Positions 1 through 9,136 are shown, counted from the first letter of the stretch. The stretch: DNA of 64,000 nt from M55B167 sp964406095 (GCA_964406095.1 CAYOQJ010000079.1:1-64000), one strand, 5' to 3'. Notes: a model not told the origin generated them from the letters alone. Numbers and translations are program-made.

Positions 1-169
1 CGCATCTGCGGCGTTGTACGGCTTCCAGCATAGTCACTATAGCTGAAAACCGTGCGCCTTGCATCTACGACAAAATGGCAACTGCCGTTTTTAGGTTAAT
101 TCAGTAGCATATTTCGGAATAACTGGCCGTTTGGCATTTCAACATAGCTGAGAACGTGAAATCCATATA

Positions 170-198
170 TTGACTCTAAATGCAATTAGTATTAACAT
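170..198 (+). promoter_or_regulatory. Candidate sigma-70 promoter for the first gene
   Basis: TTGACT at 170-175 and TAACAT at 193-198 are separated by 17 bases in an AT-rich stretch, about 60 bases upstream of the first coding region. The -35 matches consensus at five of six positions and the -10 at four. Positions 1-160 hold no convincing gene and no recognisable RNA. Confidence 0.4.
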
Positions 199-259
199 TG
201 TAACATCGTTGTAGGTGTACACCTGTTGATATTGTTATGAAATTAAACAAAGGAGAGGC

Positions 260-1444
260 ATGATGGAAGCAGTAAAACAGTTCATTAACCCATTACTGGA
301 GGTGATAGGCAAATACCTACCCTCTTTTGCAGGTGCGGTAATTGTTCTGGTCGCTGGTATTCTCGGCGCACAAACCATTCGTAAAGCACTGCAGGCAGTT
401 CTCGGTAAACTGGAAATTGATTCGCGCTTGGAAAAGGCAACCGGACAAAAAGCGGGTGTCGAGGCTTTGGTCTGTGGATTGGTCTATGCGGTTTTAGTTA
501 TTTTTGTCTTGCTGCTGACGCTTGACATTCTTGGAATTCAGGGGGTGCTTGATCCTCTGAAGGATATGTTCAGCTCTATTATGGGCATGTTGCCCAATGT
601 GGTGGCTGCAGGACTGATAGCCTTTCTGGGATACATACTCGCCAGAATGCTTTCGGGTATTGCCGGAGTGCTTACAAAAAAACTTGATAATGCCGTTACA
701 AAGGTGGGGCTGTCTGAAAAATTCAGTCCTTCCAATCTGCTCAAACAATTGGTTTTCATATTTGTTTTCATCCCTGTGCTTATTTCAGCGCTGGATACCT
801 TGAAAATCGAAGCTATTTCAGGCCCTGCTACCCGTATGGTTGAAAGCCTGATGGGAGCTGTTCCCGATATTATTGCTGCTGCTTTGGTAATGGGAATTGC
901 CTACGTTGTTGGCTTGTTTGTAACCAGTTTTATCGCATCACTGTTGGAAAACCTGGATGTGGATACACTCCCTCAAAAAATAGGTGCCGAAGAATTCTTC
1001 ACCAAAACAAAGTTATCCAAACTCTGCGGAGGGGTTCTGTTTTTCTTTATAATGCTGGGAGCAGCTGTTACAGCTGCCGAGAAACTCGGATTTGTCAGAG
1101 TCTCAGAGCTGCTGGGGCAACTGCTCGAGTTTGCTGGTAACGTAGCACTGAGCCTTGTTATTATCGTTGTCGGTAATATTATTGCAACGGCCGCCGCCAA
1201 AGCTCTGAGCAAGGATAATGACAAGAGCATTGTAGCTGCGATTGTACGCTTTGCCATTCTGGGACTGGTTTTGGCTATGGGATTGCGGAGTCTGGGTGTT
1301 GCTAATGAAATTGTTAATCTGGCATTTATGCTGACTCTCGGTGCGATGGCCGTGACAGTGGCACTGGCTTTCGGTCTGGGTGGACGTGAAGCGGCCGGCA
1401 AGCAGATGGAGTACTGGTTGAGTAAATTGCGTGATAAAGAATAA
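260..1444 (+). CDS. Repeated-TM-helix membrane protein (mechanosensitive-channel-related)
   Basis: An integral membrane protein of 394 residues with about eight hydrophobic segments (for example residues 20-40, 66-90, 112-130, 160-180, 205-225, 255-275, 293-315 and 330-375). The sequence repeats itself. Blocks at about 25-60, 117-152, 208-245 and 297-320 each have a glycine-rich hydrophobic helix followed by an amphipathic helix rich in Leu and Lys. This is the pattern of the conserved TM-helix repeat family related to small-conductance mechanosensitive channels, but I do not see the MscS beta domain. A channel role is therefore family-based inference. AGGAGAGG (251-258) precedes two adjacent ATGs, and the second (263) has the better spacing. 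The gene is alone before a strong hairpin. Confidence 0.75.
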   Translation: MMEAVKQFINPLLEVIGKYLPSFAGAVIVLVAGILGAQTIRKALQAVLGKLEIDSRLEKATGQKAGVEALVCGLVYAVLVIFVLLLTLDILGIQGVLDPLKDMFSSIMGMLPNVVAAGLIAFLGYILARMLSGIAGVLTKKLDNAVTKVGLSEKFSPSNLLKQLVFIFVFIPVLISALDTLKIEAISGPATRMVESLMGAVPDIIAAALVMGIAYVVGLFVTSFIASLLENLDVDTLPQKIGAEEFFTKTKLSKLCGGVLFFFIMLGAAVTAAEKLGFVRVSELLGQLLEFAGNVALSLVIIVVGNIIATAAAKALSKDNDKSIVAAIVRFAILGLVLAMGLRSLGVANEIVNLAFMLTLGAMAVTVALAFGLGGREAAGKQMEYWLSKLRDKE

Positions 1445-1462
1445 ATCTTTAATCATTTAATA

Positions 1463-1508
1463 ACAGCATAGACACCGCATCTTGTGATTTTTGCGGAGTC
1501 TGTGCTGT
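1463..1508 (+). terminator. Long hairpin after the TM-helix gene
   Basis: Arms at 1463-1479 and 1492-1508 pair over 17 bases with one mismatch and one wobble around a 12-base loop. A proper T tract does not follow (only a short CTTAAAT), so it may be a weak or factor-dependent terminator, or an mRNA 3'-end stabiliser. Confidence 0.5.
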
Positions 1509-1561
1509 CTTAAATAAGTCACACAAACCAGGCTTAGTCGGGACGAATCTGCCGCATTTTT

Positions 1562-2629
1562 ATGAAATGTTGCCTATTCAGTATCCGGTTGGCAACAGAT
1601 GGCCGGGGGGTTGTTTCCTCTGCAGGAGTGGCCCATTATAAAATTCAGATAATGAATAAAATTGTACAGTGTGGAGTGTGTCCTAAAGCGTGCGTTATAA
1701 AGCCGGGCCAGAGCGGTGACTGCCGGGTTCGCATCAATATAGACGGAAAGCTAACAGCCGTCACTTATGGTTTTCCATGCTCTGTCCATATCGATCCGAT
1801 GGAAAAGAAGCCGATGTTTCACTTTCTGCCGGGCACATCGGTTCTTTCGCTGGCGACAGTGGGTTGCAACTTGCATTGCAAAAACTGCCAGAACTGGGAA
1901 ATTTCACAGTGTGATCCGGAGAACTCTTCTGCGTTTGAGATACTCCCTGAAGAGGTTGCGGCATTGGCGATCAGAGAAAACTGCCGTTCCGTGGCCTACA
2001 CCTATACCGATCCCGTTGTCTACTACGAATATGCGCTTGACAGCGCTATCAAAGTTCATGAGGCCGGACTTAAAAACGTGCTGGTTACAGCCGGCTATAT
2101 CAATAAGGCACCTTGGCGTGAGTTGTGCCGTCATGTGGATGGTGCGAATATCGACTTGAAGGCACTCTCTGATTCGTTCTACCGTGATGTATGCGCTGCC
2201 ACTTTGCAACCGGTGCTTGACGCGTTAGTGCTGGCCAAGGAGAGCGGTGTGCTGGTCGAAGTGACCACTCTGCTGATTCCTACTTTGAATGACAGCGACA
2301 ACCAATTGCAGCAGCTTGTTCGTTGGGTCAGACAAAACATGGGTGTAGAGACACCGTTGCACTTTTCACGCTTTTTCCCGCAACATCGCCTGCGCAATCT
2401 GCCGCCGACCCCGCTCGCCACCCTTAATCGCGCCAGTCAGATTGCTGAAGCCGAAGGCTTGAAGTATGTTTACATAGGAAATATTTTAAGTGAGCGAGGC
2501 GAAAATACCTACTGCCCGGCATGCGGGAAGTTGCTGATAAAACGCAAGGGCTACACAATTTTGGGCAACGAATTGAAACATGGCAGGTGCGACGCCTGCG
2601 GAAGCGACATAACGGGGGTGTGGCAATGA
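1562..2629 (+). CDS. amrS: AmmeMemoRadiSam radical SAM enzyme
   Basis: Radical SAM protein of 355 residues of the AmrS family, which co-occurs with the AMMECR1 and Memo proteins. The reaction it catalyses is not known to me. The radical SAM cluster motif CNLHCKNC has its cysteines at 102, 106 and 109. An N-terminal Cys motif (CGVCPKAC, then GDC) typical of the family precedes it, and a C-terminal pair of CxxC motifs (CPAC, CDAC) probably binds zinc or iron-sulfur. The start is uncertain: ATG 1562 is used because the residues just before the first Cys motif resemble the family, but ATG 1652 is possible and neither has a strong ribosome-binding site. Its stop overlaps the start of the next small gene by ATGA. 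The Memo-AMMECR1 fusion downstream completes the expected trio. Confidence 0.9.
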   Translation: MKCCLFSIRLATDGRGVVSSAGVAHYKIQIMNKIVQCGVCPKACVIKPGQSGDCRVRINIDGKLTAVTYGFPCSVHIDPMEKKPMFHFLPGTSVLSLATVGCNLHCKNCQNWEISQCDPENSSAFEILPEEVAALAIRENCRSVAYTYTDPVVYYEYALDSAIKVHEAGLKNVLVTAGYINKAPWRELCRHVDGANIDLKALSDSFYRDVCAATLQPVLDALVLAKESGVLVEVTTLLIPTLNDSDNQLQQLVRWVRQNMGVETPLHFSRFFPQHRLRNLPPTPLATLNRASQIAEAEGLKYVYIGNILSERGENTYCPACGKLLIKRKGYTILGNELKHGRCDACGSDITGVWQ

Positions 2630-2778
2630 AACGGCGCATTTTTATTGTGGTTGCGTTTACGGCTCTTTTCGCGGTTGTGCTGAAAATCCATGCGGCGGGA
2701 CGCCGTATGCTTTATCCGGGGCGGGTCATGCCGCTGAATGAAGATACCTTGAAAAAACCGGCGAAGTGGGCGGGATGA
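2626..2778 (+). CDS. Small single-pass membrane or signal-anchored protein
   Basis: A 50-residue reading frame that begins inside the stop of amrS (ATGA overlap), which suggests translational coupling. It starts MKRR, followed by a hydrophobic helix (residues 5-22) ending HAAG, then a short polar tail rich in Arg, Pro and Lys. I do not recognise a family. A second overlapping frame of 17 codons at 2775-2828 links it to the next gene but looks too short to be trusted. Position between the two AmmeMemoRadiSam genes suggests a role in that system; this is inference. Confidence 0.5.
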   Translation: MKRRIFIVVAFTALFAVVLKIHAAGRRMLYPGRVMPLNEDTLKKPAKWAG

Positions 2779-2858
2779 ACATGGCGCGACAGAGCCGCAA
2801 CCAAACAGATTGGCTGAAGAAGAGTTGAAGTCTTTTCGCAGTAATGGTGGATAGAAAT

Positions 2859-4397
2859 ATGAAACACACAACGCTTTTACTGATGCTGGCAGCATTGAGC
2901 TTAACAATCTATGGCTGTCGCGAAAAACATAAGGAAGCAGAGAAACAAGCTATGAGAACAGAGAAAAAGATTATGCAGTCAGCTTTGGCGGGAAATTGGT
3001 ACGATGACGACCCCAGGCAGCTTGAATCAGAGCTGGATGGCTATCTCACAAATGTGAAGCAGGATAAACTCGATAATGTGATGGCTTTGTTGCTTCCTCA
3101 TGCGGGCTACCGCTTTTCCGGTCAGGTGGCGGCATATGGGCTGAAGCAAGTCGAAGGTCATTCGTTTAAACGTGTGATTGTGTTGGGGCCGAGCCACCAG
3201 TTGGCTATGTCCGAGATTGTGAGTATTCCCGATATCACTCACCTTGCAACGCCGCTCGGTGAGGTGGAACTTGATTTCGAATTCATTGCCAAACTCAGGG
3301 AGCATCCCGAAGTTCAGTCAATTATGCAGGCGCATGAGCGAGAACACAGCGTGCAGATCGAAGTTCCGATGCTGCAGCATGTCCTGGGAGATTTCAAGCT
3401 GGTGCCTGTTGTTGTCGGACAGTTGAATGTGCGCTCTGCCCGTAAAATTGCCGAGGTTTTCTTGCAGTATATCGATTCCGATACTCTCCTGGTGGTCAGT
3501 TCGGATTTCATTCATTACGGGGTAAATTTTGGCTACACCCCGTTTCAAAATGATATCGAGCAGAACCTACGCGATTTGAATATGAGCGCTTTTGATAAAA
3601 TTCAGCAGAAAGATATGCCCGGATTTTTGAGTTACTGTGAATCCACCGGTGCAACCATCTGCGGGCGTTGTCCTATCCTGATCCTGCTGGCCATGCTGCC
3701 TGAGGATGCCGGGGTGCATCTACTCAAGTATGACACATCTGGCACTCTGACTGGTGACTGGTCCCACTGTGTCTGCTATATTTCGGCAGCATTTACCGGT
3801 TCATGGCCGCATGAAGAATCTGTGCCCGAGCAGGAGGGTTCACAGCTTTCCGATACAGACAAGGCCAATCTGCTAAAACTGGCTCGGAAGACCATAGAGT
3901 TTTACATGAAACACGGCCAAAAACCTGCACCTGCTGATATTGGCGTGGAAATCACTTCCGGAATGAAGAATATTATGGGGGCATTTGTCACCCTGCACGA
4001 GAACGGGCAGTTGCGTGGCTGCATCGGAGAAATCATACCACAACGGGAACTGTACAAAGCGGTTACCGAACGAGCGGTGGACTCAGCGGTTAATGATTAC
4101 CGTTTTAAACCGGTAAAAGCCGGTGAGATATCGAAACTTCATATCGAAATTTCCGCTCTGAGCCCTCCAAGACCTGTCGCTTCCTGGAAGGATATTGTAA
4201 TCGGGAAGCATGGAATCACGTTATCAAAACTTGGACGCAACGCTGTTTTCCTGCCGCAGGTTGCACCTGAACAGGGCTGGGGGATTGAGGAAACCCTGAC
4301 CCATCTTGCCATGAAGGCCGGACTGCCGCCCGACGCATGGCGTGAAGATTGTCGGTTTCAGGTTTTTGAAGCGATTGTTTTCAGTGAGCAACAGTAG
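2859..4397 (+). CDS. Lipoprotein Memo-AMMECR1 fusion (AmmeMemoRadiSam proteins B and A)
   Basis: 512 residues from ATG 2859; an upstream in-frame ATG at 2844 would spoil the signal peptide. The N terminus is a lipoprotein signal with lipobox IYGC near residue 20, so the protein should be exported and lipidated. Residues of about 40-310 form a Memo domain, with the dioxygenase-fold landmarks LLPHAGY, LGPSHQ, HEREHSVQIE and SSDFIHYG. Residues of about 330-510 form an AMMECR1 domain with the hallmark LRGCIG at 385-390. Memo and AMMECR1 are usually described as cytoplasmic, so a lipid-anchored fusion is unusual. The biochemical role of either domain in bacteria is not established. It lies between amrS and a large membrane redox protein, and Lgt, needed for lipidation, is encoded at 29871-30689. 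Confidence 0.88.
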   Translation: MKHTTLLLMLAALSLTIYGCREKHKEAEKQAMRTEKKIMQSALAGNWYDDDPRQLESELDGYLTNVKQDKLDNVMALLLPHAGYRFSGQVAAYGLKQVEGHSFKRVIVLGPSHQLAMSEIVSIPDITHLATPLGEVELDFEFIAKLREHPEVQSIMQAHEREHSVQIEVPMLQHVLGDFKLVPVVVGQLNVRSARKIAEVFLQYIDSDTLLVVSSDFIHYGVNFGYTPFQNDIEQNLRDLNMSAFDKIQQKDMPGFLSYCESTGATICGRCPILILLAMLPEDAGVHLLKYDTSGTLTGDWSHCVCYISAAFTGSWPHEESVPEQEGSQLSDTDKANLLKLARKTIEFYMKHGQKPAPADIGVEITSGMKNIMGAFVTLHENGQLRGCIGEIIPQRELYKAVTERAVDSAVNDYRFKPVKAGEISKLHIEISALSPPRPVASWKDIVIGKHGITLSKLGRNAVFLPQVAPEQGWGIEETLTHLAMKAGLPPDAWREDCRFQVFEAIVFSEQQ

Positions 4398-4455
4398 CAT
4401 GCCTTGGGGCGATTAGGCTCAATATATCAAGAATTACCAGCATAAATGTGTAAGT

Positions 4456-7400
4456 ATGCAGGACAAAACACACAAAAAATTAATCTGTTTGCTGGTCGCT
4501 GCCATGCTGGGATTCTTTCCGCTGGTGGCGCAGACGCTTCTGTTTCGCGATTTTCTGTCGGTCTATGAAGGTAGCGAACTGGGCATAGGTGTGTTTTTTA
4601 GCTCTTGGCTGTTATGGGTTGCTTTGGGTGCACTGGTGGCTCGTAAAATTCCGCCCATGCCTCATGCAGAGCTGCTTTTTCTGTTATATATTCCGGCTTA
4701 TATCCTCCAGCATTTATTGATTTGTAACTCCCGCGAACTGGCGGGAGTTAGAGCCTGGGAGTTGTTTCCGCTCTTACGCATGCTGCCGGTTTCCTTTTTG
4801 GCCAATGCGGCAGTCAGTTTTGTGACGGGGTTGCTTTTTCCTTTGAGCTGCCGCTGGTTCGAACAGCAGAAAAGCGGCATGCCTGTATCACGGGTATATG
4901 CTGCTGAGGCGCTGGGTAGCTTTTCCGGCGGTTTGGCAGTGACGGCCCTGCTTATGGCGGGCGTGTGGCCCGAAAGCATCTTTCTTGTCAGTTCCCTGGT
5001 GCTGACCACAGTCGTATTGCTTTCATGCAGAAGAAAAACTGTTCTGTCGGCGGTGGCGGTGCTTTTGGTAGCCTTGACTTTCTCAGGATACTGGAACAAA
5101 TTTGAGAGTCGCAAAGCATGGGAGCGTCTGCTACCGATAGAACAGTATCGAGGGGTGTTTACCACTGCGCATGCGCGTTATCTCTACGGTTCACACCGTG
5201 ACCAGTTTAATGTGGTTTCGTTCGAAGCTGTCAGCGAAACCATACCGCAGAGAGAATATGCATCACAACTGGCGGCACTGCACCTGGCTCAGAAACCGGA
5301 CGCCAGTCGTATTCTGGTGCTGGGAACCGATGCCTACGCGCTGTGCCGACGTTTGGCCGAGTTGCCGTCGATCACGCATATAACCTGGTTGCATCCTGAT
5401 CTCAGCTATACCGCCCGACTGATTGAAGTTCTGCCGCCTGATCTGAAAACCGGCCGCGAAAAAATAGAGATGCCAGCAATGGATGTGCGTGGTTTTTTGC
5501 AGAGTGGCCGAGCATTTGACCTCGTCATTATCAAGCAGCCGAATATAGCGACCCTTGCCGGTAACCGCTACTACACACAAGAGTTTTTTCGCCTGATTCA
5601 AAAGAAATTGGCTCCCGGCGGCGTGATCGGGGTGCGTGTGCCCGGCGGTGAGAATTTCATGGGTGACGAGCTTGTACGCATCGGTGCCTCAGTTTTCCAG
5701 ACACTGGGAGGTGTCTTTGCGGATATGGCTCTCAAACCGGGCGATGAAACGTGGTTGCTGGCATCTGATACGGATAACCAGCTCACGCAGAATATTGATC
5801 AACTGATTTCGCGGTTTGCTGCCATTGACAGCGCAGCAGCTCTTTTTCCGCCTTCAGGTTTGCGGTCGCTGTATTCTGCCGATCGTGCTGAGTTTCAGAT
5901 GAAGGCCTACCGTAAGATACAGGACGAAAAGCTGATCAACCGCGACCGCCATCCGCAGGCTCTGTTTCATACGTTGCTGCTGGCCGGACGGCAGGGGGGC
6001 GCTGGTGAAAAAAGTGTGCAGGCTGTTGTGACGTTTTCCCGGCATGGATTTGTTCTAATTCTGTCGTTATTTCTGATTTACGGTTTGTTGCGGGCAATCT
6101 ATCTGGAACGACCCGGACGGAATAACCCGTCAATCTTTGACAGCGGCTTTCTGGTGGCTTCGACTGGTTTTGTTGGGCTGGCATTGAATGTTGTGCTGAT
6201 GTTTCTTTTTCAGTCGCGCTTCGGGTCTATCTTCCTTTACATAGGGCTTATTTCATCGCTTTTCATGCTTGGTCTTTTTTGCGGTGCCCTGCTGACGCGG
6301 AGGAAAAACAAATTGCCTCTGATATTGCCTTTGCATGTGTTGTGTACGGCGGCAATCATTCTGCTGCCGGACGCTCTGCCTATGGTTGCATATTTTGCAG
6401 TGTTGTTTCTGTTCGGTCTGTTCAGCGGCGTCTATATTCCCGCAACTGCGCGGTTGTTGCCGTCAACCGCTCTGCGTACAGGTTCGGCTGTGGAACTGTA
6501 TGATCACTTTGGCGGCGCTGTCGGTGGCTTGCTGATCGGCATACTGTTTCTTCCCATATTTGGCATCACGCAGACTCTGTTTTTGCTTGCTGTGCTTCTC
6601 GCCATAAATATTTATCCGGTTCTTTTCGCTCCCGCAATTCGTAAGGTACTTCCCGCTGTTTGTTACACCGATCGTTTACGTGCCGTCGGCTATATTCTCT
6701 TCGGAGTGTCGGCATTTTTTCTTATAAACTATCATGTAATGTCGAGCAAAGATGATGCCAATGGTTCCGGTTACGAAGAGGCGGCTGAGATGCTGAAACA
6801 ACAGGCGGCAGGGACAAGTATACGTATCTTCGATTCGCGGAAACAAGCACCTGGTATTTTTGGCTATGGAGGCCCGCTCTGGATGGCTGTGGCAATTGAC
6901 GATGAAAATCATCTGACGGATTACAAAATTTACCAGCATCAGGAAACTCCGAGCTATCTGCGCATGACAGAACCATGGATGAAGCAGTTTATCGGAGATG
7001 ACCTTTCCAGTCGCCAGTTGCAGGGTATCGACGCTGTGAGTGGCGCAACCCTCACCTGTAACGCATTTAAAAAGACTCTCATAACAGGTGCCGCGAGTTT
7101 TCAGGGAAAACAAAGTGCGCAGCCTCGTTCGATGCCGCTAACAGGTTACGCCTCCCTGTTGATTTTTGCACTGTTGTGTGCATCAGCCTTGTTTTTACGC
7201 AAAAAGGCAGGGAGCAGGGAACGTCGTTTGTTTCTGATCCTGGTTCTTCTGCTGATGGGTGTTCATTTGAACATGCAGTATTCGACCGATCATCTCTTGC
7301 GCTTGCTGGCACTGGAACTGCCTCCGTTGCGCTCCCTTGTGCCGTTTTTGCTGAGTGTGGCAGTGCCTCTGCTTGTTATGTTGTTTGGCAATATCTATTG

Positions 7401-8145
7401 TGGCTGGCTCTGTCCGTTTGGAGCATTGCAGGAGCTGGCTGGCTGTTGCATCCGCCGTACACCGGATAAAACAATCTGGCGGTATGCGAGGTTTGTTAAA
7501 TATATTTTGCTGTCTGCTCTGGTGATCTTCTTCGGTTGCGGGGGGGGAGGTGAAATATATACAGCGGACCCGCTTGTTTCATTCTTCAGTTGCGCTCGTT
7601 CGACTGTGATTCTCTGTTTCGGGGTGGCTACGGTTGTACTGTCACTGTTTTTCGGACGCTTCTGGTGTCGTAATATCTGTCCTGCAGGCGCATTTTTGTC
7701 ACTGTTAAACCGTATCCGTTTGTTACGGCGCTGGATTCCGGATGTGCCGTTTGCCCGCTGCGACTACGGCGTGACTCACAGAGATGAGCTTGACTGCATT
7801 TGTTGTGACCGCTGCCGCTATCAGGATAGTGCGCAATCTCGAAAATGCGCAAATACGCGAGTTGGAAAGATGAAATTATTCGCCCACTGTTCGCTTCGCG
7901 AGATCATTCTGCTGATTTCAGTGGTTGCAGTAGCTGCGCTGTGGTTGAGTCAGATGCGATACACTCAGGAAAAACGCGGTATTCTGAAAAATACATCGAA
8001 GGTTCTACCGATCACGGGAAAAGTCCGCAATGCAGATATGGATATTATACGTAACAAAATCCGACGCAGTGAACTGTCTGATCACGAGGCACTGTATTAC
8101 GATAAGCTGGAAAACCTCCAAAACTCCGCCCGCAAGTCGGAGTAG
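4456..8145 (+). CDS. Giant membrane redox fusion: spermidine-synthase-like, FMN-binding and NapH/NosR-type 4Fe-4S domains
   Basis: 1229 residues. Residues 1-210 are about six TM helices. About 286-432 resemble the Rossmann part of spermidine synthase, but the SAM loop is degenerate (VLGTDAYAL rather than a Gly-rich loop). About 530-750 are seven or eight more TM helices. About 775-880 are an extracytoplasmic FMN-binding domain with D859 and SGATLT at 862-867, the ApbE flavinylation motif of NqrC and RnfG; Thr867 is the expected FMN site. About 890-1100 are a NapH/NosR-like polyferredoxin membrane part with C982-x3-C986-P and C1071-x3-C1075-P, plus further cysteines at 1114-1120. This predicts electron transfer between quinol or cytoplasm and a periplasmic partner. 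Placed 58 bases after the lipoprotein Memo-AMMECR1 gene, it may exchange electrons with it (inference). The spermidine synthase part is probably not a working aminopropyltransferase. Confidence 0.82.
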   Translation: MQDKTHKKLICLLVAAMLGFFPLVAQTLLFRDFLSVYEGSELGIGVFFSSWLLWVALGALVARKIPPMPHAELLFLLYIPAYILQHLLICNSRELAGVRAWELFPLLRMLPVSFLANAAVSFVTGLLFPLSCRWFEQQKSGMPVSRVYAAEALGSFSGGLAVTALLMAGVWPESIFLVSSLVLTTVVLLSCRRKTVLSAVAVLLVALTFSGYWNKFESRKAWERLLPIEQYRGVFTTAHARYLYGSHRDQFNVVSFEAVSETIPQREYASQLAALHLAQKPDASRILVLGTDAYALCRRLAELPSITHITWLHPDLSYTARLIEVLPPDLKTGREKIEMPAMDVRGFLQSGRAFDLVIIKQPNIATLAGNRYYTQEFFRLIQKKLAPGGVIGVRVPGGENFMGDELVRIGASVFQTLGGVFADMALKPGDETWLLASDTDNQLTQNIDQLISRFAAIDSAAALFPPSGLRSLYSADRAEFQMKAYRKIQDEKLINRDRHPQALFHTLLLAGRQGGAGEKSVQAVVTFSRHGFVLILSLFLIYGLLRAIYLERPGRNNPSIFDSGFLVASTGFVGLALNVVLMFLFQSRFGSIFLYIGLISSLFMLGLFCGALLTRRKNKLPLILPLHVLCTAAIILLPDALPMVAYFAVLFLFGLFSGVYIPATARLLPSTALRTGSAVELYDHFGGAVGGLLIGILFLPIFGITQTLFLLAVLLAINIYPVLFAPAIRKVLPAVCYTDRLRAVGYILFGVSAFFLINYHVMSSKDDANGSGYEEAAEMLKQQAAGTSIRIFDSRKQAPGIFGYGGPLWMAVAIDDENHLTDYKIYQHQETPSYLRMTEPWMKQFIGDDLSSRQLQGIDAVSGATLTCNAFKKTLITGAASFQGKQSAQPRSMPLTGYASLLIFALLCASALFLRKKAGSRERRLFLILVLLLMGVHLNMQYSTDHLLRLLALELPPLRSLVPFLLSVAVPLLVMLFGNIYCGWLCPFGALQELAGCCIRRTPDKTIWRYARFVKYILLSALVIFFGCGGGGEIYTADPLVSFFSCARSTVILCFGVATVVLSLFFGRFWCRNICPAGAFLSLLNRIRLLRRWIPDVPFARCDYGVTHRDELDCICCDRCRYQDSAQSRKCANTRVGKMKLFAHCSLREIILLISVVAVAALWLSQMRYTQEKRGILKNTSKVLPITGKVRNADMDIIRNKIRRSELSDHEALYYDKLENLQNSARKSE

Positions 8146-8277
8146 CCTCTCAGCGATTCTGTTGAACTGGCTGTAGAATCAGGTAACTCATGAATTGGGC
8201 GGTCATCGATGTATAACTCCCCAGTGTTGCCACCTGTTGCGAACAGAGGTCAAGCATCGGGTCTGGCTGGCGTATAA

Positions 8278-9066
8278 AAATATTGCCTGTCACTAATTAT
8301 TCTTGGATTGTTCAGTGAAGAAGATATTGCGTGGTATCGGTGCAGAGTTGCGGAACTGGATGCGGGAAACTCCGCCGGGGTGATGCTCACTATGCCTGGC
8401 ACGGCCTTCGGAGATATTGCTTTGGTGCCGGGGCCGTGGATGAAGCATCCGAAAGGTATCCGTGATGTCGAGGAGTGGTACGTATCGACTGCGATCAGGA
8501 AAGAGTACGTGCGGGCTATTTTTGAGCGACAATGCGAAATAGGCCTGAAGAATTTGGAGACTCTGATCGACCTGTTGGGTGATCGTGTGCTGGCGGTTTT
8601 TTTGACCGGGACGGATTTCGGCACGCAACGCGGGCTGTTCTTCGGCAGTGACGCCTATAGGGAACTTTTCAAACCCTATCATAAACGGGTGAATGACCTC
8701 ATTCATGCACGATCGAGCTGGAAGACGTTCATCCATTCCTGTGGAGCGGTGTCAGAACTGATACCGGAGTTTATCGAAGTCGGTTTTGATATTCTTAATC
8801 CGGTTCAATGTTCGGCAACAGGCATGGATGCAAGGATGCTGAAGAGTGAGTTCGGGAATCAAATCACCTTCTGGGGTGGCGGATCAAACACGCAGCAGAC
8901 GCTTCCCTTCGGCGGGCCCGAGGAGGTTTACCGTGAGTGCCGGGAGCGCATCGAGATTTTCGGCGAGGGTGGCGGCTTTGTCTTTAATGCCATTCACAAT
9001 GTCCAGGCAACCACGCCTACCGAAAATATGCTGGCAATGTTCAGAGCCATCAGGGATAGCCATTAG
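8278..9066 (+). pseudogene. N-truncated uroporphyrinogen decarboxylase-like gene
   Basis: The open frame (closed upstream by TAA at 8275) matches the C-terminal two thirds of uroporphyrinogen-decarboxylase-fold proteins. Visible features are the KPYHKRVNDLIH helix, FIHSCGAVSELIP, LNPVQCSATGMD, a glycine-rich WGGGSNTQ strand and the closing GGGFVFNAIHNVQ. Family members are about 340-380 residues. Only about 260 are present, no ATG or ribosome-binding site is seen, and the first usable start would be TTG 8308. The missing part is the N-terminal roughly 100 residues. In PVC bacteria such proteins often sit beside sugar-catabolism genes and may be methyltransferases rather than heme enzymes. Most likely a 5'-deleted remnant; a functional short form cannot be excluded. 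Confidence 0.6.
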
Positions 9067-9136
9067 CGGCAGAGTCAGTTGCGAAACTGGGAAAGTGAAT
9101 ATGAAATACTGAAACAATAAAAGCGAAAGGGATAAA

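Noticed and set aside
973..1401. Long minus-strand frame opposite the TM-helix gene
   Set aside because: Low-complexity Ala/Thr-rich translation mirrors the hydrophobic + strand gene; no ribosome site or family.
2775..2828. 17-codon frame overlapping the small membrane gene
   Set aside because: Too short to support as a gene although the ATGA overlap is neat; mentioned only with the small membrane gene.
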